Part shown: piece by piece, positions 21,401-32,200 of the stretch
Numbering within the stretch: position 1 is the first letter of the stretch
Layout: each line of letters begins with the position of its first letter
Source of the DNA: Gigantopelta aegis
Taxonomy: Eukaryota; Mollusca; Gastropoda; Neomphalida; Peltospiridae
NCBI RefSeq assembly: GCF_016097555.1
Contig: NC_054704.1
Span: forward strand, 28,128,207 to 28,192,206
Direction: 5' to 3'
DNA length: 64,000 nt
Program-made: the position numbers and the translations under genes
Notes under the pieces: generated by a model
What the model was told of the DNA's origin: nothing
The model's database searches: none
The model's input: the letters and a program-made list of their open reading frames with translations, nothing else

Positions 21401-22874
21401 CTACATTATTGTTAAATATTCTTATCTTCCTCACATTAGAAGTTTCATTTTACCTTTCAGCAAAGTGAAGTGACCTGTTACCCACAAAGTAAAATCGACC
21501 AGTTTTCAAGGAAGATAAATGGTTTAAAATGGGAATACAGAGCATTTGTGCGGAAGCTTCGTGAATTAAACCCTGGGCTGGAAGTAACTCCATGGACTGA
21601 TCGACCCTATGCAGGACACAAAAGAAAAGCTGAACCAGAAAGTTCAGGTTAAAGTCATTAATTTCCGCTTTAAGCTGTTAAAATTAAAATTTTGTTAATG
21701 TGTTTCATGAGGCACATAAATTTTATAATAACTGATACCACGTTTATTATTGTATTTAATATGTACTATAGTACTTGGTACAACATATGTGCAAAAGTTC
21801 GTAGCTATCAGGTTGTCTTCTGAAAATAGTAGGACCAAAGAAACTGTTTTGAAATGTAAGGAATGTAAACAAAATTCATATTTTCCCATATTATGTGCAC
21901 GAGTATATAATATGAACTCCCCTCCTTCCACTTCAAACATTTGTCACATAAAAAAACACATGGATTCCTCAGTAATGGATATCGATAAATTTTTATTTCA
22001 AAATATTAACAGTAAACGCATGATATACTATTACTCAAAAATACTGTTTTGCTTATTTTTAGACGCTGCCTCTGATCTTCTAGATTTTACTAAAGAAGAT
22101 TACACAACTAGTAATTTAGAAATTTACAGCCCTGCATCAACTAATATACCAAGCACTAACTGTGAAAGTTTTCCCCTTTGTGACAAACATGTAGAATTAA
22201 AGAAGGCAGTTAGTACTGATACCACAACAGACAATTCTTTGATCAAAGATCATGATTCCAGTCACATCGATGAAGACTCTGTACATGTTTTTCAATTCAT
22301 TCCTCTCAGCACACCAGTTCTTGAAAAAGACTCTTGCTACATTTCCATGTATGGATACAATAAGCCTGCTTCTGTGATTTTAAATTCCAACAAGCAGTTA
22401 GAAGATGCACCTTTAGAATTCAGTAACAGGAATTCCACAACAGAAAGAAGTTCAAACAAAGCTTCACAAAATGAAGACAAACTTGATAATGGTGTTAGCA
22501 TACAGTGTGTGAATGTAAAGTTACAGAAGTTAAACAGTGTTGCAGGGGAACCTGTTGATGGAAGTTTAATAATTAATTTTGAAACAGATGAACAGGACAA
22601 ACCTCTCAAATTTGACAGTGGTAAATCAAGGACATGTCAGAATAATGGACGGTACAGTATAAACCGAGTTGTTGATATTTTGGATAGTGTTACACATCAA
22701 CACTCAGTCATTGTAGCTTCAGATGTCAAGGGAAGCTCTTCATTTTTAAACCAAACACATCTTCCTACAAATAATACTAAAGCAGAACATTCAGAACTCG
22801 AAAAGAATTGTTCTGAAGGTTCCTCATTACTTGTTGTTCCATATTCCGACTCGGAGAGTGAAACAGAGACATAG
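18391..22874 (+). CDS. ISY1-like N-terminus with acidic tail, 391 aa, five coding exons
   Basis: Exons: 18391-18457, 19727-19761, 20511-20585, 21461-21647, 22063-22874. Phases agree and the sum is 1176 nt. The start MARNEEKQLARLNRFYLQKD resembles the MARN(A/E)EKA..LNRF opening of spliceosomal ISY1. The spacing of the next part (RPRLETLN, AEIQKWLPSI, INGLKWEYRAFVRKLREL) also recalls ISY1, with its RPxL, aDKWR and lnDEINkLlrEkghWE motifs. The remaining 270 residues are Ser/Thr/Asp-rich, without a recognised domain, and end SDSESETET. The ISY1 glycine-rich GGPDYGK segment is absent, so this is either a divergent relative or a chance resemblance, and I do not recognise an orthologue. A 5' UTR exon probably joins at the TTTCAG around 18372. 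Confidence 0.8.
19241..19391. mobile_element. hAT-like MITE, 151 bp, perfect 8-bp target duplication
   Basis: Same family as 14737-15041 with the middle deleted. Flanked on both sides by GTTCTAGA. Confidence 0.88.
19727..19761 (+). CDS. ISY1-like gene, exon 2
   Basis: A 35-nt micro-exon encoding AQQKKNPPRPRL between TTGACAG and GTGAGT. Its phase agrees on both sides. Confidence 0.8.
20511..20585 (+). CDS. ISY1-like gene, exon 3
   Basis: Twenty-five codons, ETLNTSAEIQKWLPSIKRDL then NFYIK, between TTTCTAG and GTAATG. Confidence 0.87.
20855..21148 (-). mobile_element. SINE, type A, near full length
   Basis: Starts GGAAGGAAATGTTTTATTTA, ends GCTTTACCACTGGGTTACAT and CCCGCCCC. It lies in intron 3 of the ISY1-like gene. 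Confidence 0.9.
21461..21647 (+). CDS. ISY1-like gene, exon 4
   Basis: Encodes QSEVTCYPQSKIDQFSRKIN through WEYRAFVRKLRELNPG to KRKAEPESS. If the donor GTTAAA at 21648 were not used, the frame would stop after one codon and give a 122-aa protein. The phase match with exon 5 favours splicing. Confidence 0.85.
22063..22874 (+). CDS. ISY1-like gene, exon 5 (disordered acidic tail and stop)
   Basis: TTTTTAG acceptor, then DAASDLLDFTKEDYTTSNLE, with the frame open for 270 codons to TAG. Ser, Thr, Asp and Asn dominate, and there is no membrane segment. The frame also happens to be open for about 100 codons upstream of the acceptor, but that part is AT-rich and looks intronic. Confidence 0.82.
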
Positions 22875-23115
22875 TTAATGCAGTTTAGTTCTGTGTGTGA
22901 GCAGGATATAGTTGAGTTGTAGAGGTCTTTTACTTTATTTCACTGATTATATCCATTTCAGATTCAAGTATGTCATCCTGTCTGACAAACACTTTATTCA
23001 CCATCATTTTGGCTTTGTTCTGATAACATGTTTAATGGTAATGTTATCTTAGATGAATAGTATTGTTTCCTGTCTTTCATCTTTAGAGCTTAATAATTTG
23101 TCTAAAATTACGAAA

Positions 23116-23121
23116 AATAAA
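23116..23121 (+). terminator. Candidate polyadenylation signal of the ISY1-like gene
   Basis: AATAAA about 240 nt past the stop codon. A second one is at 23282-23287. Which is used cannot be told from sequence. Confidence 0.45.
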
Positions 23122-24030
23122 AGCATACTGACAAGTACATTTTGTGCTTAATAAGAAACTCAGAACTATGTTGACAGGGGTGAAGTTAAATTAAACTGGA
23201 TATTTTTTAATGTGTAAGCATAGTAATAATATATCCATTTTTGAATTTCAGTGATGTCACTTTGTATTTTCCTACCATAACAATAAACTGGGTGCATGGG
23301 GGCTTCCATTTTTAGAAAGTTAGAAAAGTTTCAATGCAAAATTGCTATTGAAATTTTTTTTGTTTGAAGATTACTAAGGCATCTACCAGTATGTTTGAAG
23401 AAAATATTGTAATTTAAAAAATCTTATCATCGAATTGGGGCATGATGTCGGGGTTCATATGGACTATAAGAAATCCTGGAATTTGCATGTCATTTTACAG
23501 GCCTAGAAAATCATAAAATTTTGAGTAGATCCATGGAAAATAACTGGGTTTTTTTATTTAAAGTAAAATAACACCAGTCAATTCACATTAAAATATTGTA
23601 CATTATATAGATAAAAAAAAGGTCAAGAAAAAACAGCATTTTTATAATGAATCCACAGGGAACACTATTTTTCATACTATGGAATTTACTACGTTATTTA
23701 TTTCGGAGCCTGTTGTTTTCTAATTTGCACACAAAAATAGTAATTTTTTGTTATTTTCAAAACACTTTTTTTTTTTCTTATGTCCAACCAAACTGAAATT
23801 ATTTATAAAAAAAAAAATTGGGAGGATGAGACGGACTGTAGCTCGGCTATCGTGAAAAAGCTTGCTTGTAGTGCTCTCCATTGTAAGATGGATTGCTTAA
23901 AATAATAGTTTTCAGGAGTAGCTATTATGGCTAGAATTAGGTTTTCACCTTTGTTTTTTTTTCAGATAATCATATGCTAGACACCGAATAGTTGTTGTTT
24001 AAAATGTGTTGAGATTTTATTTAAACAACA

Positions 24031-24645
24031 GTACCTGTGAGGTACATGATACACCCATCAAGAGTTTGATAGACAACCATATCTATATTAATGAATATGT
24101 TACAGGTATGATTCAATTCTAATTGTGTGAAATTTTTGCAATGGGTTGGATGAACAGTTTGTTTCAGACCAACCACCATCCCAAGTTGTTCCTACATGTG
24201 GTTTGATGGTCTATATGCAAGATATGGTCTGGACAAGGATTTACTGTTATGTGCAGTAGACCGTGTAAAGAGGTCACAGTGAACTAGTAATAGTGCGTGA
24301 CACACCACTAATTTTTTTTCCTACATGTGACGTTTGATGGTCCTGTATGCAAGATATGATCCAGACAAGGATAAAATTGTACTGTTATGTGCAGTAGACC
24401 ATGAAAACTAGGTCACAGTGACCTAGTAATAGTACGCGACACAACACCATCCCAAGTTGTTCCTACATGTGATGTTTGATGGTCCTGTATGCAATATATG
24501 GTCCAGACAAGGATTTACTGTTGTGCAGTAGTGTGAAAAGTAGGTCAGTGACCTAGTAATAGTACGCCACACACTGCCATCCCAAGTTGTTCTTACATGT
24601 GAGGTTTGATGGTCCTGTATGCAAGATATGGACAATGATATACCA
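24031..24645 (+). mobile_element. Repeat element with about 130-bp tandem core, copy 1
   Basis: The leader GTACCTGTGAGGTACATGAT through GGATGAACAGTTTG is followed by about four units with CATCCCAAGTTGTTCCTACA, TTTGATGGTC and GTCACAGTGA. It matches 32953-33860. Non-coding. Molluscan pearl/Helentron elements also have a leader plus tandem core, but this identity is a guess. Confidence 0.7.
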
Positions 24646-24867
24646 TAATACGACCCATCATTCATAGATGGGCATATAACAATGTGGTTTTAATTTTCAT
24701 GCTTACCAGTTGTAACAACTGGTGCTATGTTCCCTCAACTGTATGCTCCGATGTAGAAAAAAACACCACGACCATCCCTATATATACAGAGTTATCTGCC
24801 CCATCCCCATAATTTGTCTTCCTATTTCAAGTCCATTTTGGATGGACAGGAGGTAAACTTAGGGGAG

Positions 24868-25000
24868 AGAGAGCGATTTAGCTCAGTCGGTCGAGTGCTC
24901 GCTTGAGGTGCTTGTGCTGCAGGATCGAACCACCTTGATGAATCCATTCAACTGATTGGTTTTTTCTCGTTCCAACCAGTGCACCACAACTTCGTGTAAC
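24868..25000 (+). mobile_element. SINE head fragment with a third tRNA-like head
   Basis: GCGATTTAGCTCAGTCGGTC looks like a tRNA A-box region. GGATCGAACC is a B box, and CGTTCCAACCAGTGCACCAC is the shared SINE body. Confidence 0.75.
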
Positions 25001-25099
25001 ACATAACTGTTAACTTCACTACAAGAAGCAAGTGACATTAAGAGGTTGTGTGGGATCTATCACAGATACTATGTTACATCAGTCATTCTGTACACTAAA
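24993..25099 (+). repeat. About 110-bp direct duplication, copy 1
   Basis: Nearly identical to 26656-26766 (CGTGTAACACATAACTGTTA to TCATTCTGTACACT), with a 4-base indel. Confidence 0.9.
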
Positions 25100-26655
25100 A
25101 AAAAAATAATAATAATTTGCAAATTAATTCTTAGCAAGGGACATTACATGTTTGTGCAGATATATTAGCAAGAAAGCCGATGATAATATATGTTCAAACA
25201 AAGCAAAAAATCACACCACAGTACAAGAAATATTTATTCGCAAATTTATCCACACATCATAGAGTATGGATGGTCAAGTCATGATACAAATCACACATCA
25301 AAATATAAACGGGTTCACAGACCTACATGTAGAATTCCCACAATGCATTGCAACACGATGTGGATAGGTGGGTATCTGCACCCTGTTTGAACTATCATAG
25401 AAACATACAAAGCTTGTATAAAATTATTTATAACATGTCGGCAAACAAGCAGAAAATATTCATCTAAAATTGTTTTAAAGGATTTAATATTTCAGTTAAA
25501 TATTTTGCACTACAGCAGCTTGTTCTGAGTGTGCACATAAAACCCTATGACCAGTTAAATATTGAAAAATAAACCAAGTTTGATTATTAAAATAACTTTA
25601 TAATAGTTTTCAATTTCTAATATGTGGCAAAATATATGACCGATTTAACAGAGGTTTATCTTAGCTAAAATTATGTCAATAAACATTGTTTATTACCCAC
25701 ATATTCAACATATTACAAGAATACTATTTAACGTGTAATAGTTTAAACAAACTTTTTTAAAAATGATTCTTGAAATAATTTTTAGCAATAAATTGGGGGT
25801 AGGGGTAGGTATTCTTATTCCAACTGAATATGGTATTCATGATTTAAATCCAAGAAAGACCATCTCCAATGTGCTAAAAACATTTTATTTTAGAACCAAA
25901 AATATATACATTAAAAAAATTCCTTCATGCGTAGCAACCTTTAAAAAACACTACATGTAATTGCTTATTATTTGGTTGGATGTGCAAAAAAGCATTAAAG
26001 CTATAAAAACAGTAAAGTTATTTTTGCTGTTAAAAATACTAAGAAAACATATACGTGGTAAAGTATAAATTAATTTTAAAAACACCAATAATATTAATGT
26101 AAAATCTACAAAAAAAAGTTACATTTTAAATGCAAAATTACTAAAACATTCAATAGACAAAAAAATATGCTAAAATATGTAAATGCTTAATGACTACTAC
26201 ATAGGATGAAATGATAGATCTGTAGCCATATCACAGGTGTGCAGTGGCTACATTTTAACAAATGGCATTCTCTAACATATAGGCAGTGTGGAACTCGGTA
26301 GTTATTACTGGTAAGCAAAATTCCTTCTAAAATTAGTAACAACAAACTCCTACACAGAATGAGCAATTAACAATTTGGGTTTTTGCCTCAATGGCCTGGA
26401 AATGCAGTTTGGTAGTATACTGTATGTTTTTAATGTTTTAGTGGAAACCTTTTTTTTAAATTAATTCATATTCACAATAATGGTCAACATTTTATATATG
26501 TTTGTAATCAAAATAACTTTCTGTTGTTGCACAAGACTATTTAATTTTAAAATATGCATTATGTGTCTCATAAAGTGTTTAAAACCCCCAGGCCACGAGT
26601 TCCCTTTCATATTGCCAGTGTATTTTGTTACTCTTTCAGAAGATGAACATCTATT

Positions 26656-26766
26656 TCGTGTAACACATAACTGTTAACTTCACTACAAGAAGCAAGTGAC
26701 ATTAAGAGGTTGTGTGGGATCTAACTATCACAGATACTATGTTACATCAGTCATTCTGTACACTCA
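26656..26766 (+). repeat. About 110-bp direct duplication, copy 2
   Basis: Second copy of 24993-25099. It begins exactly where that copy meets the SINE-derived ACTTCGTGTAACAC, suggesting a recent transfer. Confidence 0.9.
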
Positions 26767-27330
26767 AAATGCATAAACAAGAAGACAAACTTTTATTAGA
26801 CCATTTGCTTATTGGTAAGACTTTCACCATAAATATGAAACGTGGTACAACTAACAAAATCATATCTAATTATTGACGATGCCACATGGTTGGATATAAA
26901 ACTAAAAAAACATTGAAATATACTTGGATAAACATTACTGAAGAAGCATAAGCCACCAAAACGATAATGTTCCCTAAAAGTGCATTTTGAATACGACTTC
27001 ATTCTAGAGGTAGTTCAGAAAAAAAATCCAATTTTTTGGCACTATTATTTTACTTTTTGCACTTTTCAGAGAATGTTGCATGCTTTAAATCAAGTACAGT
27101 AAATATATCTGTTGAAGTATGCAAATTCATATTTAACTACTCATTTTGACCATCAAAATATATACATTATATAGGAATATGTTATGAAATATGGATGCAT
27201 ACTACGTTGTCTCGGACATAAAACACCGTAAACACTGTAAAGTATACTTTACACATACTTTTTACCCCATACAAATTACATAAAAGGTCATTAATGTGGT
27301 TTTTGTGTTTAAGGTTAAATTTAAAAACCT

Positions 27331-27593
27331 GGGCCCAGTTTCACAAAACATCGTAAGCCTAGTTTTGCACGTAAATGTAAATCTACAAGTAAATATGAAT
27401 TTTTATTATTGACAGTACAACAAATATAGTATGAAGTACACATATTTCATTTTATTTTGTCTTTAAAATACTCCCATCTTCTGTAATGATGTGATTTTTT
27501 TGGGTGATATAGATGGCAAACACTTTCAAATGTATGACTGGTATAACCATTTGTCTTAGACATAAACTTACGATGTTTTGTGAAATTGGCTCC
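27331..27593 (+). mobile_element. MITE with CAGTTTCACAAAACATCGTAAG ends, copy 1
   Basis: Left end GGGCCCAGTTTCACAAAACA, right end TGTTTTGTGAAATTGGCTCC. A second copy, inverted, is at 61352-61614. Confidence 0.85.
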
Positions 27594-28443
27594 TCTTTTG
27601 AAGTAACATTTATCAACATTAATGGTCGCCAGCATAACACTTATCAACATTAATAGTAGCCAGTATAACTCCAAGGTGGTCAAAATGGCTACCTTGTGCC
27701 ACGGTTATGTCTGAAGCATAAATATGTCGGCATACATGCCTTTGTGAAGAGGTGGTTTTGTTGTTGGGTTTAGATTTAAAGCTGCAAAATGGTATGTTCA
27801 CTTTAAATAGACCGTAGACTCCGTCCAAACCTACACCTGTGTAATCCAGATTTCTGTGTAAACTGGCATGATCACAGAGTCCCAGACTTCACCCTGTCCA
27901 TTGTCAAGTTAACTAATTGTCAACTACTTGCTAATGTTTAATCAAAGTGCCTACTACATTTAGTCTTTGGCCAATAAAATATTCTTTACAGTAATCATGA
28001 TTTAATAATTTTCAAGGTACTACTCTACATATCTGAAGATTGGCTAAACCAAAATTTGTTCCAGAGTAAGCCTTGGAATCCCATTTAATAACAATATCTT
28101 GGGTTAAATCCATCTAATCCAGCCCTCTGGCACAATACATCAGCTCTCCTTGAATCCGGTTTATTTGATAACAATAACGTTAACATAACTAAGATGTTTA
28201 CTAAAAAGATCTTAAAATCAGGGGTGGGAATTGGTGAACTGTAAAAAAAGAAGAAATCTAGAGGGGTTCCGGAAATTCTCGAAAACCTAGGTTAAAAAAT
28301 CTGTGCCATGCGACACATTTTGGAGGAAAGGACGATTAAACTGCGACGAAACGCAATGTTCCATGAGAGGAAAACAGCTGATCTGAGGAGAATTCCCACC
28401 CCTGTAAAATAGGAGAGCACTGGAAACACCATTCACAATCTGG

Positions 28444-28596
28444 CAGGGAACATATTGTTTTCAAAATCTTAATGACCAATATTTTCTAGTCAGTTGAAAA
28501 TTGATTAGCAATTACTGTTTATTGTTTTAAATCTGTGTAGCAATTGCTGAAACTTGCATATTGAATTGCAATGTGATACTAACAAAATGTTCCCTG
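28444..28596. mobile_element. MITE, CAGGGAACATATTGTT family
   Basis: Starts CAGGGAACATATTGTT, ends AACAAAATGTTCCCTG, with an inverted body relative to 10600-10751. Confidence 0.8.
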
Positions 28597-29113
28597 TCTG
28601 GACCCATCAGTGGACCTTGGGTTCCAGAACAGCAACCCTAAAACCTCCCCCATCCCCCTCTCACCAGACTTGCAGTCCTACTTACTGGTTCAATATCTAC
28701 ATTGCACATATATAAAATAACTCGAGCATTGTGATACCGGTACACATAATGTTCTTACAAATACTAACAGAGGGACCAACAGATATTTCACACAATTTTA
28801 ACATTCTATGAAAATATATACACATTTTCCCCCCCCCCAAATGAATAAATATATATATATATATCCTATCTTATCACAAAAGTATAAGTGATAACTCGGT
28901 GGTACGTTTACTTTCTAAAGCTTGTGGCAATCTCCCAACATGGAATCAGTGGAAACCACACTACCAGAGATTGCACTAATTGTATTTCCATGAACACGAT
29001 GCGGGCATTGTTCAGATCACAGTCAGTGACTGTTGCCATGGAACCCGAGACCTTGGCACAGATTACCTCTGTTAGCAGTGACAGAGTGATGTTCTCTTGA
29101 TTCAACAAGTTCA

Positions 29114-29209
29114 TCATTGGCACACGGGACAGCACTGACCCTCGATTTCTGTAGGAGATTCACAGTCCGGAACAGGACATGTCTTTTGTGTACACTCAAT
29201 CTGGCCTTT
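29114..29209 (-). CDS. PXDN: PXDN last exon: VWC, second half, and stop
   Basis: Encodes [20 protein letters not shown], then EGQCCPVCQ and TGA at 29116-29114. CCPVC is the standard VWC ending. Confidence 0.95.
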   Translation of the reverse strand, partial: KGQIECTQKTCPVPDCESPTEIEGQCCPVCQ

Positions 29210-32200
29210 CTGCAAACAAATGTTTAATAAAAGAAACAATTAGAGTTTTGAATCAATCAGTTCACGAACCACTCTTCAGTAGCCTCTTTCTTGGACTCGG
29301 CTTATATATGGGCAATTCCACGGTAACTGGCGCAACATTCAGAAATTTTTTAACGTTTTGATAATTATTATTTGTTTAAAGTATTCAATAAAATTCTTTT
29401 GAATGTTTTTGATTGAAATAAATATGTTGTGTTTTCAAAAGAAAATTTCATTGCATACAATCTCAGCGCAACTACAATCACAAATGAAGTGTGGGTAACT
29501 GACGCAACAAAAAAAGTAACTTGTATTTGACATGTCTTTGAACTTGCCAAAATTCTCTGAATCATCAAGTTTTCAGGTATATATAGAAATGTGTAGTGCA
29601 CAGGTAATCTATGATCACTAGAACAAGAGAAGTAAGTTTTCTACATGGAATTTTTTAATTATATAATAATAACAGGTGTGTGCTCACTGTAACAAGCTTG
29701 AACCATAATCGGATACAAGCACATGAATGAAAACAATTTTAAGCCCCCAAAAATTAAGGATTGTCTGTTATTTCTTGTACGTTCATCGGTGTATGAATAA
29801 AACAAATCATCCGCAAACTGTGTGAATTGGCAAAGCCATTCTCACATAAGGTTGCGGATGATTTTTGTTGATACCCAGATGAACGTACAAGAACTAACAG
29901 ACAATACTTATAATTAAATTTGAACCATACTAACTAATAATAACATTAAAAATTCATATTTTATTTTGAATTATTTTTTTGGTTAAAACAATAACGCTCA
30001 GTAAGAAAACTACCAATATAAAATGACGTCATCAGATATGATGTTCCCTGATGATGTAATTTTTACATTCATCGAGAAATTAACAAACTCCCATCGCTAT
30101 GGCTGGACCAATGGGATGGCGTTATATTGTAATGAATGAAACTGAAATTTAATTATACTGAAATGAAAAGAATTTATATAAGATTTGTTTTTCACTTTGA
30201 GAGAATTATCAATGTATAACAGTCACAAATGGTATAACATAGAGCATAGTAATGATTTATTATTACTCAATTTGCTAATGTAATATATCGGTTTTTAGAG
30301 ATGTCATCCAAAAATCCAGTAAACAGTCAATAACAGAAAATGTGTCATTTAATAAAGACATCATGTTATAGAAATTTAAATTATTACATAATGTTTTTAA
30401 TTTAATATGACTGTTACATTATTTTTCTTATTTAGTAAACATATTAAACATTTTACAAATTTAATATGGATGTTACTGACAGCCATATTACATAAGAAAA
30501 AGTGATGTAACAGCATTATTAATTAATGAATGAATGTTTGTTTAACGACACCCCAGCACAAAAATAGCATTATTAAATTTTTCTTTTAATAATGCTATTT
30601 TTGTGCTGGGGTGTCGTTAAACAAACATTCATTCATTCATTCATTAATAATGCTGTTACATCACTTTTTCTTATGTAATATGGCTGTCAGCACCAATGTT
30701 GTATGATCTACAGTACTGCAGTTAAGTGCACACTATTTGTATTTTAAAACCAATCTAGACTTTGTTGAATCTCTCTTTTATCAACTTACTTTGCATGTGC
30801 ATGTCTTGCATTTATCAACTTTCCACTTGGAGCCATGCACATGTTTTCTTCTGTTAGCACTGCGACAGTGTAGACCCACTTTCCCTTTCACCAGTCGGTA
30901 TAGATACCGCATCTGAAAAAGTTAGTTTTGTATATTAATTTATTCACAGTAATTAGTGTCGCTTGTACAGCAGAGATACGTCGTCTGAAATCTTGTATAT
31001 ATCAGACAGTTAAAAGCTAGTTTTTTTTTTCAATGATATCACTACAGCATACGATTTATTAATCATTGGTTACATTTTTCCATTAGCAGCAAGGAATCTT
31101 TTATATACACATTTCCACAGACGGGACAGCACATCAGATCCACACATCCAACCACTTCCAGGGTGATTGGTAAATCGGTCTTTCCCCAGGGATGGACACA
31201 TGACGTGCAGAATGACATCATTTAGCCCAAATTACATCAATGAATTTATGGTTACAATTTATCGCCAATGTAAATGGAATAACAGTGACAGCATGAATTT
31301 GACATTTATGAACCAAAACTGATTTAGGATGGGATTTACTAGACTTCAACAGACACTCATGGTAGATTATGTTTATTCATATGTAGAAGGAACAAGAGGT
31401 TGATATTTAGAGCCAACTGCCTTAAAATTGGTAGATGTTAGGTTTGTATCTCAGTATTGGCACCCTTTTCGAAAGTGAGTTTTAATTACTCACATGTGAG
31501 AATTTCTTGCTCCAGCCAGTGCACCACGACTGGTACATCAAAGGCCGTGGTATATGCTATCCTGTCTATGGAATGGTGCACATAAAAGATCCCTTGCTGC
31601 TTATCGAAAAGAGTAGCCCATCAAGTGGAGACAACGGGTTTCCTCCCTCAATATCTGTGTAATCTTTAACCGTATGTCCGACGCCATATAACCGTAAATA
31701 AAATGTGTTGAGTGAGTCATTAAATAAAACATTTCTTTCTTTCAAATGGGAGACAAAAGGCCACTACATAGACTTCTCTCTCGCCAACAATTAACCATTA
31801 ACCACTGTCGTGGACAGGGAGCACAGATAGTTCATCCGTGTGCCACATGCTTGACTTTTACGTAGATGTAAGAATTATAATAAACGGAGTGTGAAACAAT
31901 GATGGAATGAATGAATGAATTGAATGATGGAATGAATGAATTGAATGGTGGAATGAATGGATGGAATGAATGAATGAATGAACGAACGATGAAATGAATG
32001 AATGGAATGATGGAATGACGGAAAGAATGAATGAATGATGGAATGACAGAATGAATGAATGAATGAATGAATAAAATGTTTATTACAGAGTACAGCCAAA
32101 CAAATTATATCTTTTATAGATATGGTCATAACTGGACTATACCTTTTTCTGCAACTGAAACATTGTGTTAGACATCTCTTCGAGGGCGGCCTCCATTCCT

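Larger units (their letters stand above)
25100..28440. other. Intergenic DNA or PXDN 3' UTR
   Basis: AT-rich, low in SINEs, with no coding exon recognised. Several minus-strand AATAAA hexamers exist (for example 28165-28160 and near 27450 and 25225), so the peroxidasin 3' end cannot be placed. Confidence 0.4.

Noticed and set aside
21750-22062. Open frame upstream of the last exon of the ISY1-like gene as coding
   Set aside because: AT-rich with a good TTTTTAG acceptor at its end, and the phase matches exon 4 only when it is spliced out.
23820-23930. tRNA-like gene (AGCTCGGCTATCG)
   Set aside because: No B box or cloverleaf could be formed by eye.
31875-32129. Ser/His-rich minus-strand protein near the linker exon
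   Set aside because: Translation of a GAAT simple repeat in an intron.
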